From Bacteroidales bacterium UBA4459 (lineage in GTDB: Bacteria; Bacteroidota; Bacteroidia; Bacteroidales; F082): a stretch of DNA of 20,496 nt. The stretch lies in assembly GCA_002389465.1 (NCBI GenBank), contig DGOT01000155.1:1-20496 (forward strand), in the 5' to 3' direction. A program made the position numbers and the translations under genes. Below the pieces are notes generated by a model that searched no databases, was not told the DNA's origin, and saw only the letters and a list, made by a program, of their open reading frames with translations. Below are positions 8,782-15,691 of this stretch, one piece after another (positions within the stretch are counted from its first letter, which is position 1; each line of letters starts with the position of its first letter).

Positions 8782-8809
8782 TGTCAAAATACGGTTTCTG
8801 TCATTTTAC

Positions 8810-8817
8810 TAAGTTTG
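8810..8817 (+). promoter_or_regulatory. Candidate -7 element for the SQR-like gene
   Basis: TAAGTTTG matches TAnnTTTG and ends 25 nt before the ATG at 8843, giving a short leader of about 20 nt. No convincing -33 box is seen, which would be compatible with activator dependence. Confidence 0.5.
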
Positions 8818-8842
8818 TGTACTATATCATAAAATTTCAAAA

Positions 8843-10300
8843 ATGGCAAAAGTTGTTGTTCTCGGAGCTGGCATATCCGGCCACACGGCCTCGGCATTAC
8901 TTAAAAAGAAACTGGGTAAAAAGCATGAAGTGGTTGTAGTAACCCCTAATGCGTACTACCATTGGATACCTTCCAATATTTGGATAGGCGTAGGCCGGAT
9001 GACCATTGACCAGGTACGGTTCAGGCTGGATAAGCGATACGCCAAAGCCGGCATTGTTTACAAACAGGCCAAAGCGGTTAGTTTTCACCCTGAAGGGGAT
9101 CAGGAAACAGAAAAAGGTTATGTAACGATTGAATACACCGGACAGGATAAAGTGGGTGAAAAAGAAAAGGTAGATTATGATTTTCTGATCAATGCCACCG
9201 GCCCGATGCTTAAGTTCAGTGCTACGGAGGGTCTGGGACCAGGTAAGCATACGGTGTCGGTTTGCTCATACGATCATGCGGCCGAGGCCTGGGAAAAACT
9301 ACAGGAGTCGTTAGCCCGGATGGAAAAAGGAGAAAAACAGAAATTCCTGATCGGCATGGGCCATCCCGGTGCTACCTGCCAGGGAGCTGCGTTTGAATAT
9401 ATCCTCAATGTAGCATACGAGATCAAAAAAAGGAAACTATCGCATTTAGCCGAAATAAAATGGATCACAAACGAATACGAAGTTGGTGATTTTGGCATGG
9501 GTGGTGCGTACATCAAAAGAGGCGGATATATTACGTCTACAAAAACCTTTGCCGAATCGTTCCTGAAACAGCGCGACATCACCTGGCTGAAACGTACCGG
9601 CGTGAAAAAAGTGGAAAAGGGCAAGGTGTTTTATGAAAAACTGGACGGCACCAAAGGTGAAGAGACCTTTGACTTCGCTATGCTGATCCCTGCTTTCTCG
9701 GGACCTGGATTTACAGCTTACGACAAAAAAGGCGAAGATATTACCGGTAAATTGTTTATGCCTAATGGATTTATGAAAGTGGATGCCGATTACACTAAGA
9801 AAACATTCGAGGAATGGTCCGCTTCGGACTGGCCCTCCACTTACCAGAACCCCGATTATGCAAACATTTTTGCAGCAGGCATTGCCTTTGCCCCGCCGCA
9901 TTCCATTTCCAAACCCATGACCAGTCCCAATGGAACGCCTATTTTTCCAGCACCGCCGCGGACGGGTATGCCATCGGGAGTTACCGGAAAGGTGGTGGCC
10001 GAAAATATCATCGACTGGATAAAAAAAGGTAAACCGTTGATAAAACACAAAGCATCGATGGCAAGGATGGGTGCTGCCTGTATCATCTCGGCGGGTTACG
10101 GACAGATATACGGCGCCGCAGCCACCATGACCGTTAAACCCATTGTCCAAGATTGGGACAAATACCCCGAATACGGGCGTAGCCTTTCTGATACTATGGG
10201 CGAAGCCGGACTGGCAGGCCACTGGCTGAAATGGTTTATGCACTATATGTTCCTGCATAAAGCCAAAGGCTATCCGCTGTGGTGGCTGTTACCGGAATAA
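8843..10300 (+). CDS. Sulfide:quinone oxidoreductase-like FAD flavoprotein
   Basis: This 485-residue flavoprotein opens with an FAD-binding Rossmann motif (VVVLGAGISGHTA, 4-16; GxGxxG). A second conserved NATGP (117-121) and a late FAD-contacting AAGIAFAPP (344-352) follow. Three cysteines, C141, C179 (GATCQGAAFEY) and C413, are spaced as in the catalytic/polysulfide cysteines of sulfide:quinone oxidoreductases. The Trp/His-rich C-terminus (HWLKWFMHYMF, YPLWWLL) would serve as a membrane-surface anchor near the quinone pocket. The likely reaction is oxidation of sulfide to polysulfide or sulfur with reduction of menaquinone. It is longer than classic type I SQR (about 430). The SQR subtype cannot be fixed by eye, and a flavocytochrome c or NDH-2-like relative remains possible. 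A 29-nt gap leads to a small Trp-rich gene. The second half is visibly more GC-rich than the first genes of the window. Confidence 0.82.
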   Translation: MAKVVVLGAGISGHTASALLKKKLGKKHEVVVVTPNAYYHWIPSNIWIGVGRMTIDQVRFRLDKRYAKAGIVYKQAKAVSFHPEGDQETEKGYVTIEYTGQDKVGEKEKVDYDFLINATGPMLKFSATEGLGPGKHTVSVCSYDHAAEAWEKLQESLARMEKGEKQKFLIGMGHPGATCQGAAFEYILNVAYEIKKRKLSHLAEIKWITNEYEVGDFGMGGAYIKRGGYITSTKTFAESFLKQRDITWLKRTGVKKVEKGKVFYEKLDGTKGEETFDFAMLIPAFSGPGFTAYDKKGEDITGKLFMPNGFMKVDADYTKKTFEEWSASDWPSTYQNPDYANIFAAGIAFAPPHSISKPMTSPNGTPIFPAPPRTGMPSGVTGKVVAENIIDWIKKGKPLIKHKASMARMGAACIISAGYGQIYGAAATMTVKPIVQDWDKYPEYGRSLSDTMGEAGLAGHWLKWFMHYMFLHKAKGYPLWWLLPE

Positions 10301-10329
10301 TTATTTTTAAACACGAAACGTATTGTAAA

Positions 10330-10491
10330 ATGGAAAACACAAAAAGAACCATAGCATATTCCGATGAATCCTATCCGCCGATGCCTACAAAAACCACTTT
10401 GTTTTGGCGTAGGTTCTGGCCCTGGCAGGCTTGGCGGTGGCTGGTGCTGAATATTAAAATATTACGGATTGTTGCCGGAGGCCACTCATAG
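10330..10491 (+). CDS. Small Trp-rich basic protein downstream of SQR-like gene
   Basis: ATG at 10330 opens a 53-residue frame ending at a TAG stop. The protein has a polar N-terminus (about 1-20, SDESYPPMPT), then a cluster of five Trp in twelve residues (W26, W30, W32, W35, W37: FWRRFWPWQAWRW). A hydrophobic/basic amphipathic stretch follows (LVLNIKILRIVAGGHS). It has no signal peptide and no clear single transmembrane helix, but looks able to lie on the membrane. It follows the SQR-like gene after 29 nt with no promoter or terminator between, so the two are probably co-transcribed. I cannot name a family. A peripheral partner or anchor for the flavoprotein is an inference from position and composition. 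Leader-peptide or spurious-ORF alternatives are less likely given the structured composition. Confidence 0.6.
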   Translation: MENTKRTIAYSDESYPPMPTKTTLFWRRFWPWQAWRWLVLNIKILRIVAGGHS

Positions 10492-10546
10492 TTTTTAGAA
10501 GTTTTTCCGGAAGGATGTATGAGCCGGAAGCAAGGGCGAAAAATTG

Positions 10547-10554
10547 TACTTTTG
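10547..10554 (+). promoter_or_regulatory. Candidate -7 element for queA
   Basis: TACTTTTG is an exact TAnnTTTG match 22 nt before the GTG start of queA at 10577. Its position supports that start rather than a downstream one. Confidence 0.45.
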
Positions 10555-10576
10555 TCCCCGGTTTTAAACAGAAAAG

Positions 10577-11788
10577 GTGCATCCATCCCATATTAAAATA
10601 GAAGATTACAATTACAAACTCCCCGAAAAGAGGATTGCCAAATATCCTTTGACGAACAGGGATGATTCCAAATTGCTTTATTTGAATTCGGGCCGACCGG
10701 AAGCGAGAAAATTCAGGGAATTGCCGGACTTGTTACCTGCAGACAGTTTGCTGGTGTTCAACGAGACGAAAGTCATACAGGCACGGTTGCAATTTCGAAA
10801 AAAGAGCGGGGCCAACATCGAGATTTTTTGTCTGGAACCCGTTGAACCTTCTAATGATTTCCAGATTGCTTTTCAGCAGCCGTCGCCAGTGGTATGGGAA
10901 TGCCTGGTGGGTAATGCCAAACGCTGGAAGGACGAACCACTTGAACTGATCATAAGTCAGGGCGCGGATGAAATTATGTTAACTGCTGAAAAAACAGGGC
11001 GCACCGGAGATGCATTTCTTATATCTTTCCGTTGGGAGCCACAGCACATCCCGTTTTCGGAAATTATTGAGTTGACGGGGAAAGTGCCTTTACCGCCATA
11101 CTTAAACCGCGAAGCCGAAGAAAGCGATAAAAAAAGATATCAGACCATTTATGCCCGTCACGATGGATCGGTGGCTGCCCCTACGGCCGGATTACATTTT
11201 ACAGATCGTATTTTTGAAGAGCTTGCCAGAAAGGGAATTGAAACGGAACAGCTAACGCTGCATGTGGGCGCCGGAACGTTCAAGCCGGTATCTTCTGAGA
11301 CAATTGCCGAACATGAAATGCACACAGAACATATAGTGATCCCTGTTGAAGCATTAGAACATATGTCGCGAAAAGCTGAAGATCATATCATAGCTGTGGG
11401 TACAACGAGCCTGAGAACCATCGAAAGTCTTTACTGGATGGCAGTTAAGCTTGATAACGGTGATGAAAGTTTTAAAATAAATCAATGGGATCCGTATGAG
11501 TTGCCACAAAAAATGACGGGCAAAGAAGCGTTGCAAATATTGATAAAATATGCAGATGATCATAGGCTGAAAGAACTCAAAGGACAAACACAAATGATCA
11601 TTGCTCCAGGCTACCGATTAAAACTGGCAAAGGGTTTGTTAACTAATTTTCATCAGCCGAAAAGCACACTGTTGCTTTTAGTGGCAGCCATCATCGGCAA
11701 TAAATGGAAAAGCGCTTATAACTTTTCTTTACAAAACGGCTTCCGCTTTTTGAGTTATGGTGATAGTTGCCTATTTTTGTACGAATAG
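10577..11788 (+). CDS. queA: S-adenosylmethionine:tRNA ribosyltransferase-isomerase QueA
   Basis: This 403-residue enzyme transfers and isomerises the ribosyl part of SAM onto preQ1 in tRNA, giving epoxyqueuosine, the penultimate queuosine step. Family landmarks are the N-terminal LPEKRIAKYPL, VFNETKVIQARL, LPPYLNR, the segment around SVAAPTAGLHFT, HVGAGTFKPV with EMHTE, and the C-terminal LLTNFHQPKSTLLLLVAA. It is longer than E. coli QueA (356), as in other Bacteroidota, because of an insertion in the second third. The start is GTG at 10577; the next residues (HPSHIKIEDYNYKLPE) belong to the usual N-terminus, so a later start would truncate the fold. No other queuosine gene is in the window. 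Confidence 0.96.
   Translation: MHPSHIKIEDYNYKLPEKRIAKYPLTNRDDSKLLYLNSGRPEARKFRELPDLLPADSLLVFNETKVIQARLQFRKKSGANIEIFCLEPVEPSNDFQIAFQQPSPVVWECLVGNAKRWKDEPLELIISQGADEIMLTAEKTGRTGDAFLISFRWEPQHIPFSEIIELTGKVPLPPYLNREAEESDKKRYQTIYARHDGSVAAPTAGLHFTDRIFEELARKGIETEQLTLHVGAGTFKPVSSETIAEHEMHTEHIVIPVEALEHMSRKAEDHIIAVGTTSLRTIESLYWMAVKLDNGDESFKINQWDPYELPQKMTGKEALQILIKYADDHRLKELKGQTQMIIAPGYRLKLAKGLLTNFHQPKSTLLLLVAAIIGNKWKSAYNFSLQNGFRFLSYGDSCLFLYE
11772..11779 (+). promoter_or_regulatory. Candidate -7 element for the M48 peptidase gene
   Basis: TATTTTTG within the last codons of queA matches TAnnTTTG and lies 26 nt upstream of the ATG at 11806. The peptidase gene may therefore be transcribed separately as well as by read-through. 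Confidence 0.4.
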
Positions 11789-11805
11789 TAATTAAATATT
11801 GCATC

Positions 11806-12687
11806 ATGAAAAATCCACAACTTCTTACATTGCTTTTTACCGCACTATTCATTTTTTCGTGCAGTACAGTACCTTTAACTAACCGCAAACAATTGGCTTT
11901 AATTCCGCACAGCGAATTACTGGCCATGAGTTTTGCCCAGTATGATGCCTTTCTCGATTCAGTACCGGTCAGTAATAACGAGGACGAAGCCGATATGGTG
12001 AAAAGGGTCGGTAACAATATTGCCGGAGCGGTTCAACAGTATCTTACCGAACATGATCGCGCCGATATCCTTAAAGGGTTCAACTGGGAATTCAACCTGG
12101 TACAGGATAATCAGGTGAATGCCTGGTGCATGCCCGGTGGAAAAGTGGTGGTGTACACCGGAATACTGCCGGTAACGCAGGATGAAAACGGGCTGGCCGT
12201 AGTGATGGGACACGAAATCGCCCATGCCATCGCCGACCACGGTAACGAACGGATGAGCCAGGGCTTGTTGCAACAAACAGGCGGGGTGGCTTTGTCGATT
12301 GCCTTGCAGAATAAACCGGCCGAAACACAGGCGCTGTGGATGATGGCTTACGGTGTGGGAACCTATTACGGTGCCATGTTGCCGTACAGCCGGTTGCATG
12401 AGAGCGAAGCCGACCACCTGGGGCTGATTTTTATAGCTATTGCCGGCTACGATCCACAGGGAGCGGTTGCCTTCTGGCAGAGGATGCCTGCCGCCGGTAA
12501 CGGGCAGAAACCACCCGAATTTATGAGTACTCACCCGTCCGATGAAACCCGCATCAGTAACCTGCAGAAATGGATGCCCGATGCACTGAAATATTACCAT
12601 CCTGAAGGAAGTGGTGGAAATAATTCCGGAAAAGGAAGTGGAACGAAAAAGAAAGGGAATTCGAACGTTGTTAAAATAGGTGGCTAG
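11806..12687 (+). CDS. M48 family metallopeptidase lipoprotein
   Basis: The start chosen is ATG at 11806 (MKNPQLL), because only this N-terminus gives a proper signal sequence. The longer frame from 11767 adds 13 residues inside the end of queA. The 293-residue protein has a lipoprotein signal with Cys19 (IFSC). A zinc-metalloprotease core follows: HEIAH at 136-140 and the third ligand in the ESEAD motif (199-203). The fold resembles the LoiP/BepA-like M48 peptidases that degrade or process envelope proteins. The C-terminus is a Gly/Ser/Lys/Asn-rich tail (about 268-285). GC content rises here (about 60% in the line around the HEIAH codons, against about 40% in the DUF5686 gene). The mobA gene starts 23 nt later. 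Confidence 0.93.
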   Translation: MKNPQLLTLLFTALFIFSCSTVPLTNRKQLALIPHSELLAMSFAQYDAFLDSVPVSNNEDEADMVKRVGNNIAGAVQQYLTEHDRADILKGFNWEFNLVQDNQVNAWCMPGGKVVVYTGILPVTQDENGLAVVMGHEIAHAIADHGNERMSQGLLQQTGGVALSIALQNKPAETQALWMMAYGVGTYYGAMLPYSRLHESEADHLGLIFIAIAGYDPQGAVAFWQRMPAAGNGQKPPEFMSTHPSDETRISNLQKWMPDALKYYHPEGSGGNNSGKGSGTKKKGNSNVVKIGG

Positions 12688-12710
12688 CATCATCTACTAA
12701 GAAGTTCTTA

Positions 12711-13289
12711 ATGGATGAAAATCAACTTACGGGCATTATTTTATCGGGAGGGAAGAGCAGCAGAATGGGAAGAGAGAAGGGACTCGTCAATTTCAGGGGA
12801 AAGCCTTTAATTTCATATTCGATTGAAGTTCTGAAGCAGCTTACCGGCACAATTATTATAGGAGCAAATAACAATCTTGAGGAATACAAAAAATTCGGCT
12901 TTGATGTGGTGAATGACGAGGTGGAGGGCATTGGCCCTATGGGTGGGCTCTTATCAACGCTGCGGTATTCAACAACTGATAAAAACCTCGTAGTTTCATG
13001 TGATACCCCTTTTATCAATTCCGGATTATTACAATACCTGATGAGGTATATGCAGGATTATGATATTGTTGCTGCATCCCATGGCAATGGAAAAACAGAG
13101 CCTTTGTGTGCGATCTACAGTCGAAATGTTATACCCGTAATGGAGAAAAAAGTGAATGATGGCGTTTTTAAATTAAGGAGTATTTTTCAGGAAGTCCGGT
13201 ATAGAGCACTCCGGGTGGACACCTCTTTGCCTTTTTATACGAACCGGCTGTTCTATAATGTGAACATACCGGAAGATTTAAATATTTAG
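12711..13289 (+). CDS. mobA: Molybdenum cofactor guanylyltransferase MobA
   Basis: This 192-residue cytoplasmic nucleotidyltransferase would attach GMP from GTP to molybdenum-molybdopterin, forming the MGD cofactor of DMSO-reductase-type enzymes. The diagnostic nucleotide-binding motif LSGGKSSRMGREKG is at residues 11-24. The metal-binding aspartate appears in VVSCDTPFI, and EVEGIGPMGGLL matches the conserved GPLGG-type loop. Length equals that of E. coli MobA. Its stop is 5 nt before the likely ATG of the next membrane protein, so the two are likely in one operon. No other molybdopterin gene is in the window. IspD and other sugar nucleotidyltransferases share the fold, but the motif spacing favours MobA. 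Confidence 0.88.
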   Translation: MDENQLTGIILSGGKSSRMGREKGLVNFRGKPLISYSIEVLKQLTGTIIIGANNNLEEYKKFGFDVVNDEVEGIGPMGGLLSTLRYSTTDKNLVVSCDTPFINSGLLQYLMRYMQDYDIVAASHGNGKTEPLCAIYSRNVIPVMEKKVNDGVFKLRSIFQEVRYRALRVDTSLPFYTNRLFYNVNIPEDLNI

Positions 13290-13294
13290 TGCAG

Positions 13295-14485
13295 ATGACG
13301 GATACAACTATTCGACCAACTAATCTATGGCTAAAGGCCGCTGTTGTGGGGGGCCTCTGGGCAGCACTGGAAATCATTGTCGGCAGCTTTTTGCACAATA
13401 CGCGTCTTCCATTTGCAGGTTCCATCCTGGCCTTTTCCGGCACAGTATTGTTGATCGGCTTTTACCGCATGTGGCCTGAGCGGGGATTGATTATCAGGGC
13501 AGGTTTGATAACTGCCATTATGAAGTCGGTTTCGCCCAGCGCGGTGATATTAGGCCCTATGACGGGCATCATGCTTGAAGCCATGTTGATTGAATTGGTG
13601 ATCCTGTTACTTGGGAACAATTTGTTCGGACTGATAATCGCCGGTATTTTCAGTGTATCGAGTGCCTTGCTGCACAAACTTATCAGTTTGCTGATTGTTT
13701 ACGGGTTTGACCTGATCACTATTTACGTGAACATTGTCAATTTTGCACTGAAGCAGTTTGGATTGAAAGAAGCGGAACCCATGGAAATATTGTTCGCCCT
13801 TTTATGTGTCTATGTCCTGTTCGGGATTTTGGCAGCCCTGCTGGGATTTTATATAGGCAAAAAAGCCATCAGTATGAAACAGCATAACTCATCCCTGACT
13901 GATGAGAATGTAAAGAAGCAGCAAAAGGAGTTTTTTGAGATCCGGGAAGGGCAAAAAACTACCCCTGGATGGTTGGTGGTTCATTTTTTAGCCATACCGG
14001 CAGGGCTTTATCTTGTCAATACTTCGCACGCAGCCTATGGTTTTGTTTTTATGGGATTCTATATCGGACTGATTGGTTTCAGATACCGTTATTCGTTGCG
14101 CCGCCTTCGTAAGCCGGTTTTCTGGACGCAGTTATTCATCATCGTTATTTTATCAGCTTTGTTTTGGGATATAGGTGACCAAAAGCAATACTGGTTCAGT
14201 ACCGAAGGAGTAGTTGTCGGGCTTGAAATGGTGGTGCGTGCCCTTTTTGTCGTAGTGGCTTTCACGGCTATAAGCGTGGAACTTCACAACGAAAAAGTGC
14301 GTAATTTTTTGTTTCGTTCAGGCTTTGGTAATTTTTACCAGGCTGTTGGGATGGCATTCGGCGCTTTGCCTGTGATGATCTCTGTGTTACCCAAATCACG
14401 CGAAATTATGCGACATCCTGTCCAATCGTTCCTCAAACCCCTGGCCATGGCCGACCAGTGGCTGGAGATGTTTCGGAATGAATAA
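13295..14485 (+). CDS. Membrane protein, possible ECF-transporter S-T fusion
   Basis: The start chosen is ATG at 13295; a GTG at 13289 overlaps the mobA stop and is less likely. The 396-residue protein has two hydrophobic halves around a polar linker (about 192-222). The N-terminal half (about 11-190) has roughly six helices. It contains LPFAGSILAFSGTVLL, LITAIMKSVSPSAVILGPMTG and a Gly-rich helix pattern reminiscent of ECF substrate-binding S components. The C-terminal half resembles EcfT/CbiQ: a helix with R315 then TAISVEL (324-330), an amphipathic coupling segment, and SREIMRHP (368-375) where EcfT carries its Ala-Arg-Gly coupling motif. No EcfA ATPase gene is nearby. The substrate is unknown; the mobA neighbour only hints at metal or cofactor metabolism. 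Alternatively it is an uncharacterised membrane protein unrelated to ECF systems. Confidence 0.5.
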   Translation: MTDTTIRPTNLWLKAAVVGGLWAALEIIVGSFLHNTRLPFAGSILAFSGTVLLIGFYRMWPERGLIIRAGLITAIMKSVSPSAVILGPMTGIMLEAMLIELVILLLGNNLFGLIIAGIFSVSSALLHKLISLLIVYGFDLITIYVNIVNFALKQFGLKEAEPMEILFALLCVYVLFGILAALLGFYIGKKAISMKQHNSSLTDENVKKQQKEFFEIREGQKTTPGWLVVHFLAIPAGLYLVNTSHAAYGFVFMGFYIGLIGFRYRYSLRRLRKPVFWTQLFIIVILSALFWDIGDQKQYWFSTEGVVVGLEMVVRALFVVVAFTAISVELHNEKVRNFLFRSGFGNFYQAVGMAFGALPVMISVLPKSREIMRHPVQSFLKPLAMADQWLEMFRNE

Positions 14486-14505
14486 AAAAACTTTTTTCCT
14501 TTAAG

Positions 14506-15597
14506 TTATTTCACTTTCACAAAAGGGTGCGCATTGGCAAACTGCGGGTTGATCAGGTAGGTGCCATCCTTGTCAATCCAGCCCCATAAGCCGTTTTTAC
14601 GCACCATGCCCATACCGTTAATAAAGTCTTTAACTTTCTCATATTGCGGGTTGACGGTCCATTTGCCTGTTTTGTCAATAAATCCCCATTCTTTACCCTG
14701 CAATACGGCTGCAAACCCTTCATGAAAGTCGCGAGCCTTGATGAACTGCGGATTGACAATATATTTTCCTTCTTCATCGATATATCCCCATTCTTTACCA
14801 ACCTTAACAGCTGCGAGGCCATCAGATAGATTGTTGGCGTCAATAAATTGCGGATTGACTACATAGTCGCCAATTTTGTCAATAAATCCCCACTCTTTAC
14901 CTTTCCGGATGCAGGCATAATCTTCGCTGAAATCCTTGGCATCGTCAAATTGCGGGTTGATCACAAATTTGCCTGTTTTGTCAATGAATCCCCAGTCGCC
15001 AACCATGTTTACAAGTGCCAGTCCGTCTTTAAAGGAGTTGGCCCTGACAAATTGCGGGTTGATGATAAACGTTCCGGTTTTGTCTATGTAACCCCACTTT
15101 TTACCCTTTACAACGGCTGCCAGCCCTTCCACAAAGGTTTTGGCTTTTTCAAATTGCGGGTTGATCACATATTTCCCTTCTTTATCCATAAAGCCCCATT
15201 CGCCGTTTTTTCTCACGGGAGCCAGGCCTTCCTGAAATTCTTTTGCATATTCAAACTGCGGATTGATCACGAACCTTCCTGTCTTATCCACAAAGCCCCA
15301 TTCTTTTCCCGACCTGACAGCAGCCAGTCCTTCGCTAAAATCATCGGCATCCTCAAACTGAGGGTTGATCACGAATGTTCCTTTTTTGTCCACGAAACCC
15401 CATTGTCCATTCTTACGAATGGCAGCCAATCCTTCTCTGAAATCATTGGCATGTTCAAACTGTGGGTTGATAACCCAACTCCCTTTTTGGTTAATATAAC
15501 CCCATTCTTTTTCAAGCCGGGCTCTGGCAATATACTCTTGGGAGAACAAACTGGCAGTAAGAATACTGAGGGAAATAACAACGATAAATCTTTTCAT
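14506..15597 (-). CDS. Secreted WG-repeat protein (10 repeats)
   Basis: The 363-residue protein begins with a signal peptide (MKRFIVVISLSILTASLFSQ). The rest is ten tandem WG repeats of 34 residues, with consensus W-G-F-I-D-K-x-G-x-F-V-I-N-P-Q-F followed by a DFxEGLAAVRKGKE-like half. Ten WG motifs and ten NPQ(F/Y) motifs are present with almost no insertions. WG repeats form beta-rich solenoid or propeller-like scaffolds for protein or ligand binding in or outside the envelope; no enzyme activity is implied. The repeats are very similar at protein level but diverged at DNA level, so they are not a recent expansion. It is a single gene converging on the S-T-like gene and lying downstream of the cytochrome fusion gene on the same strand (94-nt gap). 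Confidence 0.92.
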   Translation of the reverse strand: MKRFIVVISLSILTASLFSQEYIARARLEKEWGYINQKGSWVINPQFEHANDFREGLAAIRKNGQWGFVDKKGTFVINPQFEDADDFSEGLAAVRSGKEWGFVDKTGRFVINPQFEYAKEFQEGLAPVRKNGEWGFMDKEGKYVINPQFEKAKTFVEGLAAVVKGKKWGYIDKTGTFIINPQFVRANSFKDGLALVNMVGDWGFIDKTGKFVINPQFDDAKDFSEDYACIRKGKEWGFIDKIGDYVVNPQFIDANNLSDGLAAVKVGKEWGYIDEEGKYIVNPQFIKARDFHEGFAAVLQGKEWGFIDKTGKWTVNPQYEKVKDFINGMGMVRKNGLWGWIDKDGTYLINPQFANAHPFVKVK

Positions 15598-15691
15598 AAT
15601 CTTTTTTGATTTGGTTTATAGTGTCCGCTAATTTATGAAATATTTATGAATTAAGAATCTTGTTTTTACGAGCGTTTAATCCGGCTTTTCA

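Noticed and set aside
9446..10258. A 270-codon open frame antisense to the SQR-like gene
   Set aside because: It lies wholly inside a gene with clear FAD and cysteine motifs. Its translation is Cys/His/Phe-rich with no recognisable domain, as expected of a mirror frame in GC-richer coding DNA.
10505..10529. TTCCGG ... CCGGAA inverted repeat between the small Trp-rich gene and queA
   Set aside because: The 6-bp stem has a 13-nt loop and no U-run on either strand. It may be chance or a weak structure.
11959..12693. A 244-codon open frame antisense to the M48 peptidase gene
   Set aside because: It mirrors a gene with an intact HEIAH motif and lipoprotein signal, has low-complexity His/Phe-rich content and has no promoter-like box in front.
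14506..15597. Regular about 102-bp spaced similar DNA segments, considered as CRISPR-like or tandem DNA repeat
   Set aside because: The period equals the 34-codon WG repeat, the units are in frame and vary at synonymous sites, and there are no unique spacers or cas genes.
14848..15609. A 253-codon open frame antisense to the WG-repeat gene, itself apparently repetitive
   Set aside because: Its repeats are just the reverse frame of the WG repeats; the sense frame has the signal peptide and consensus motifs.
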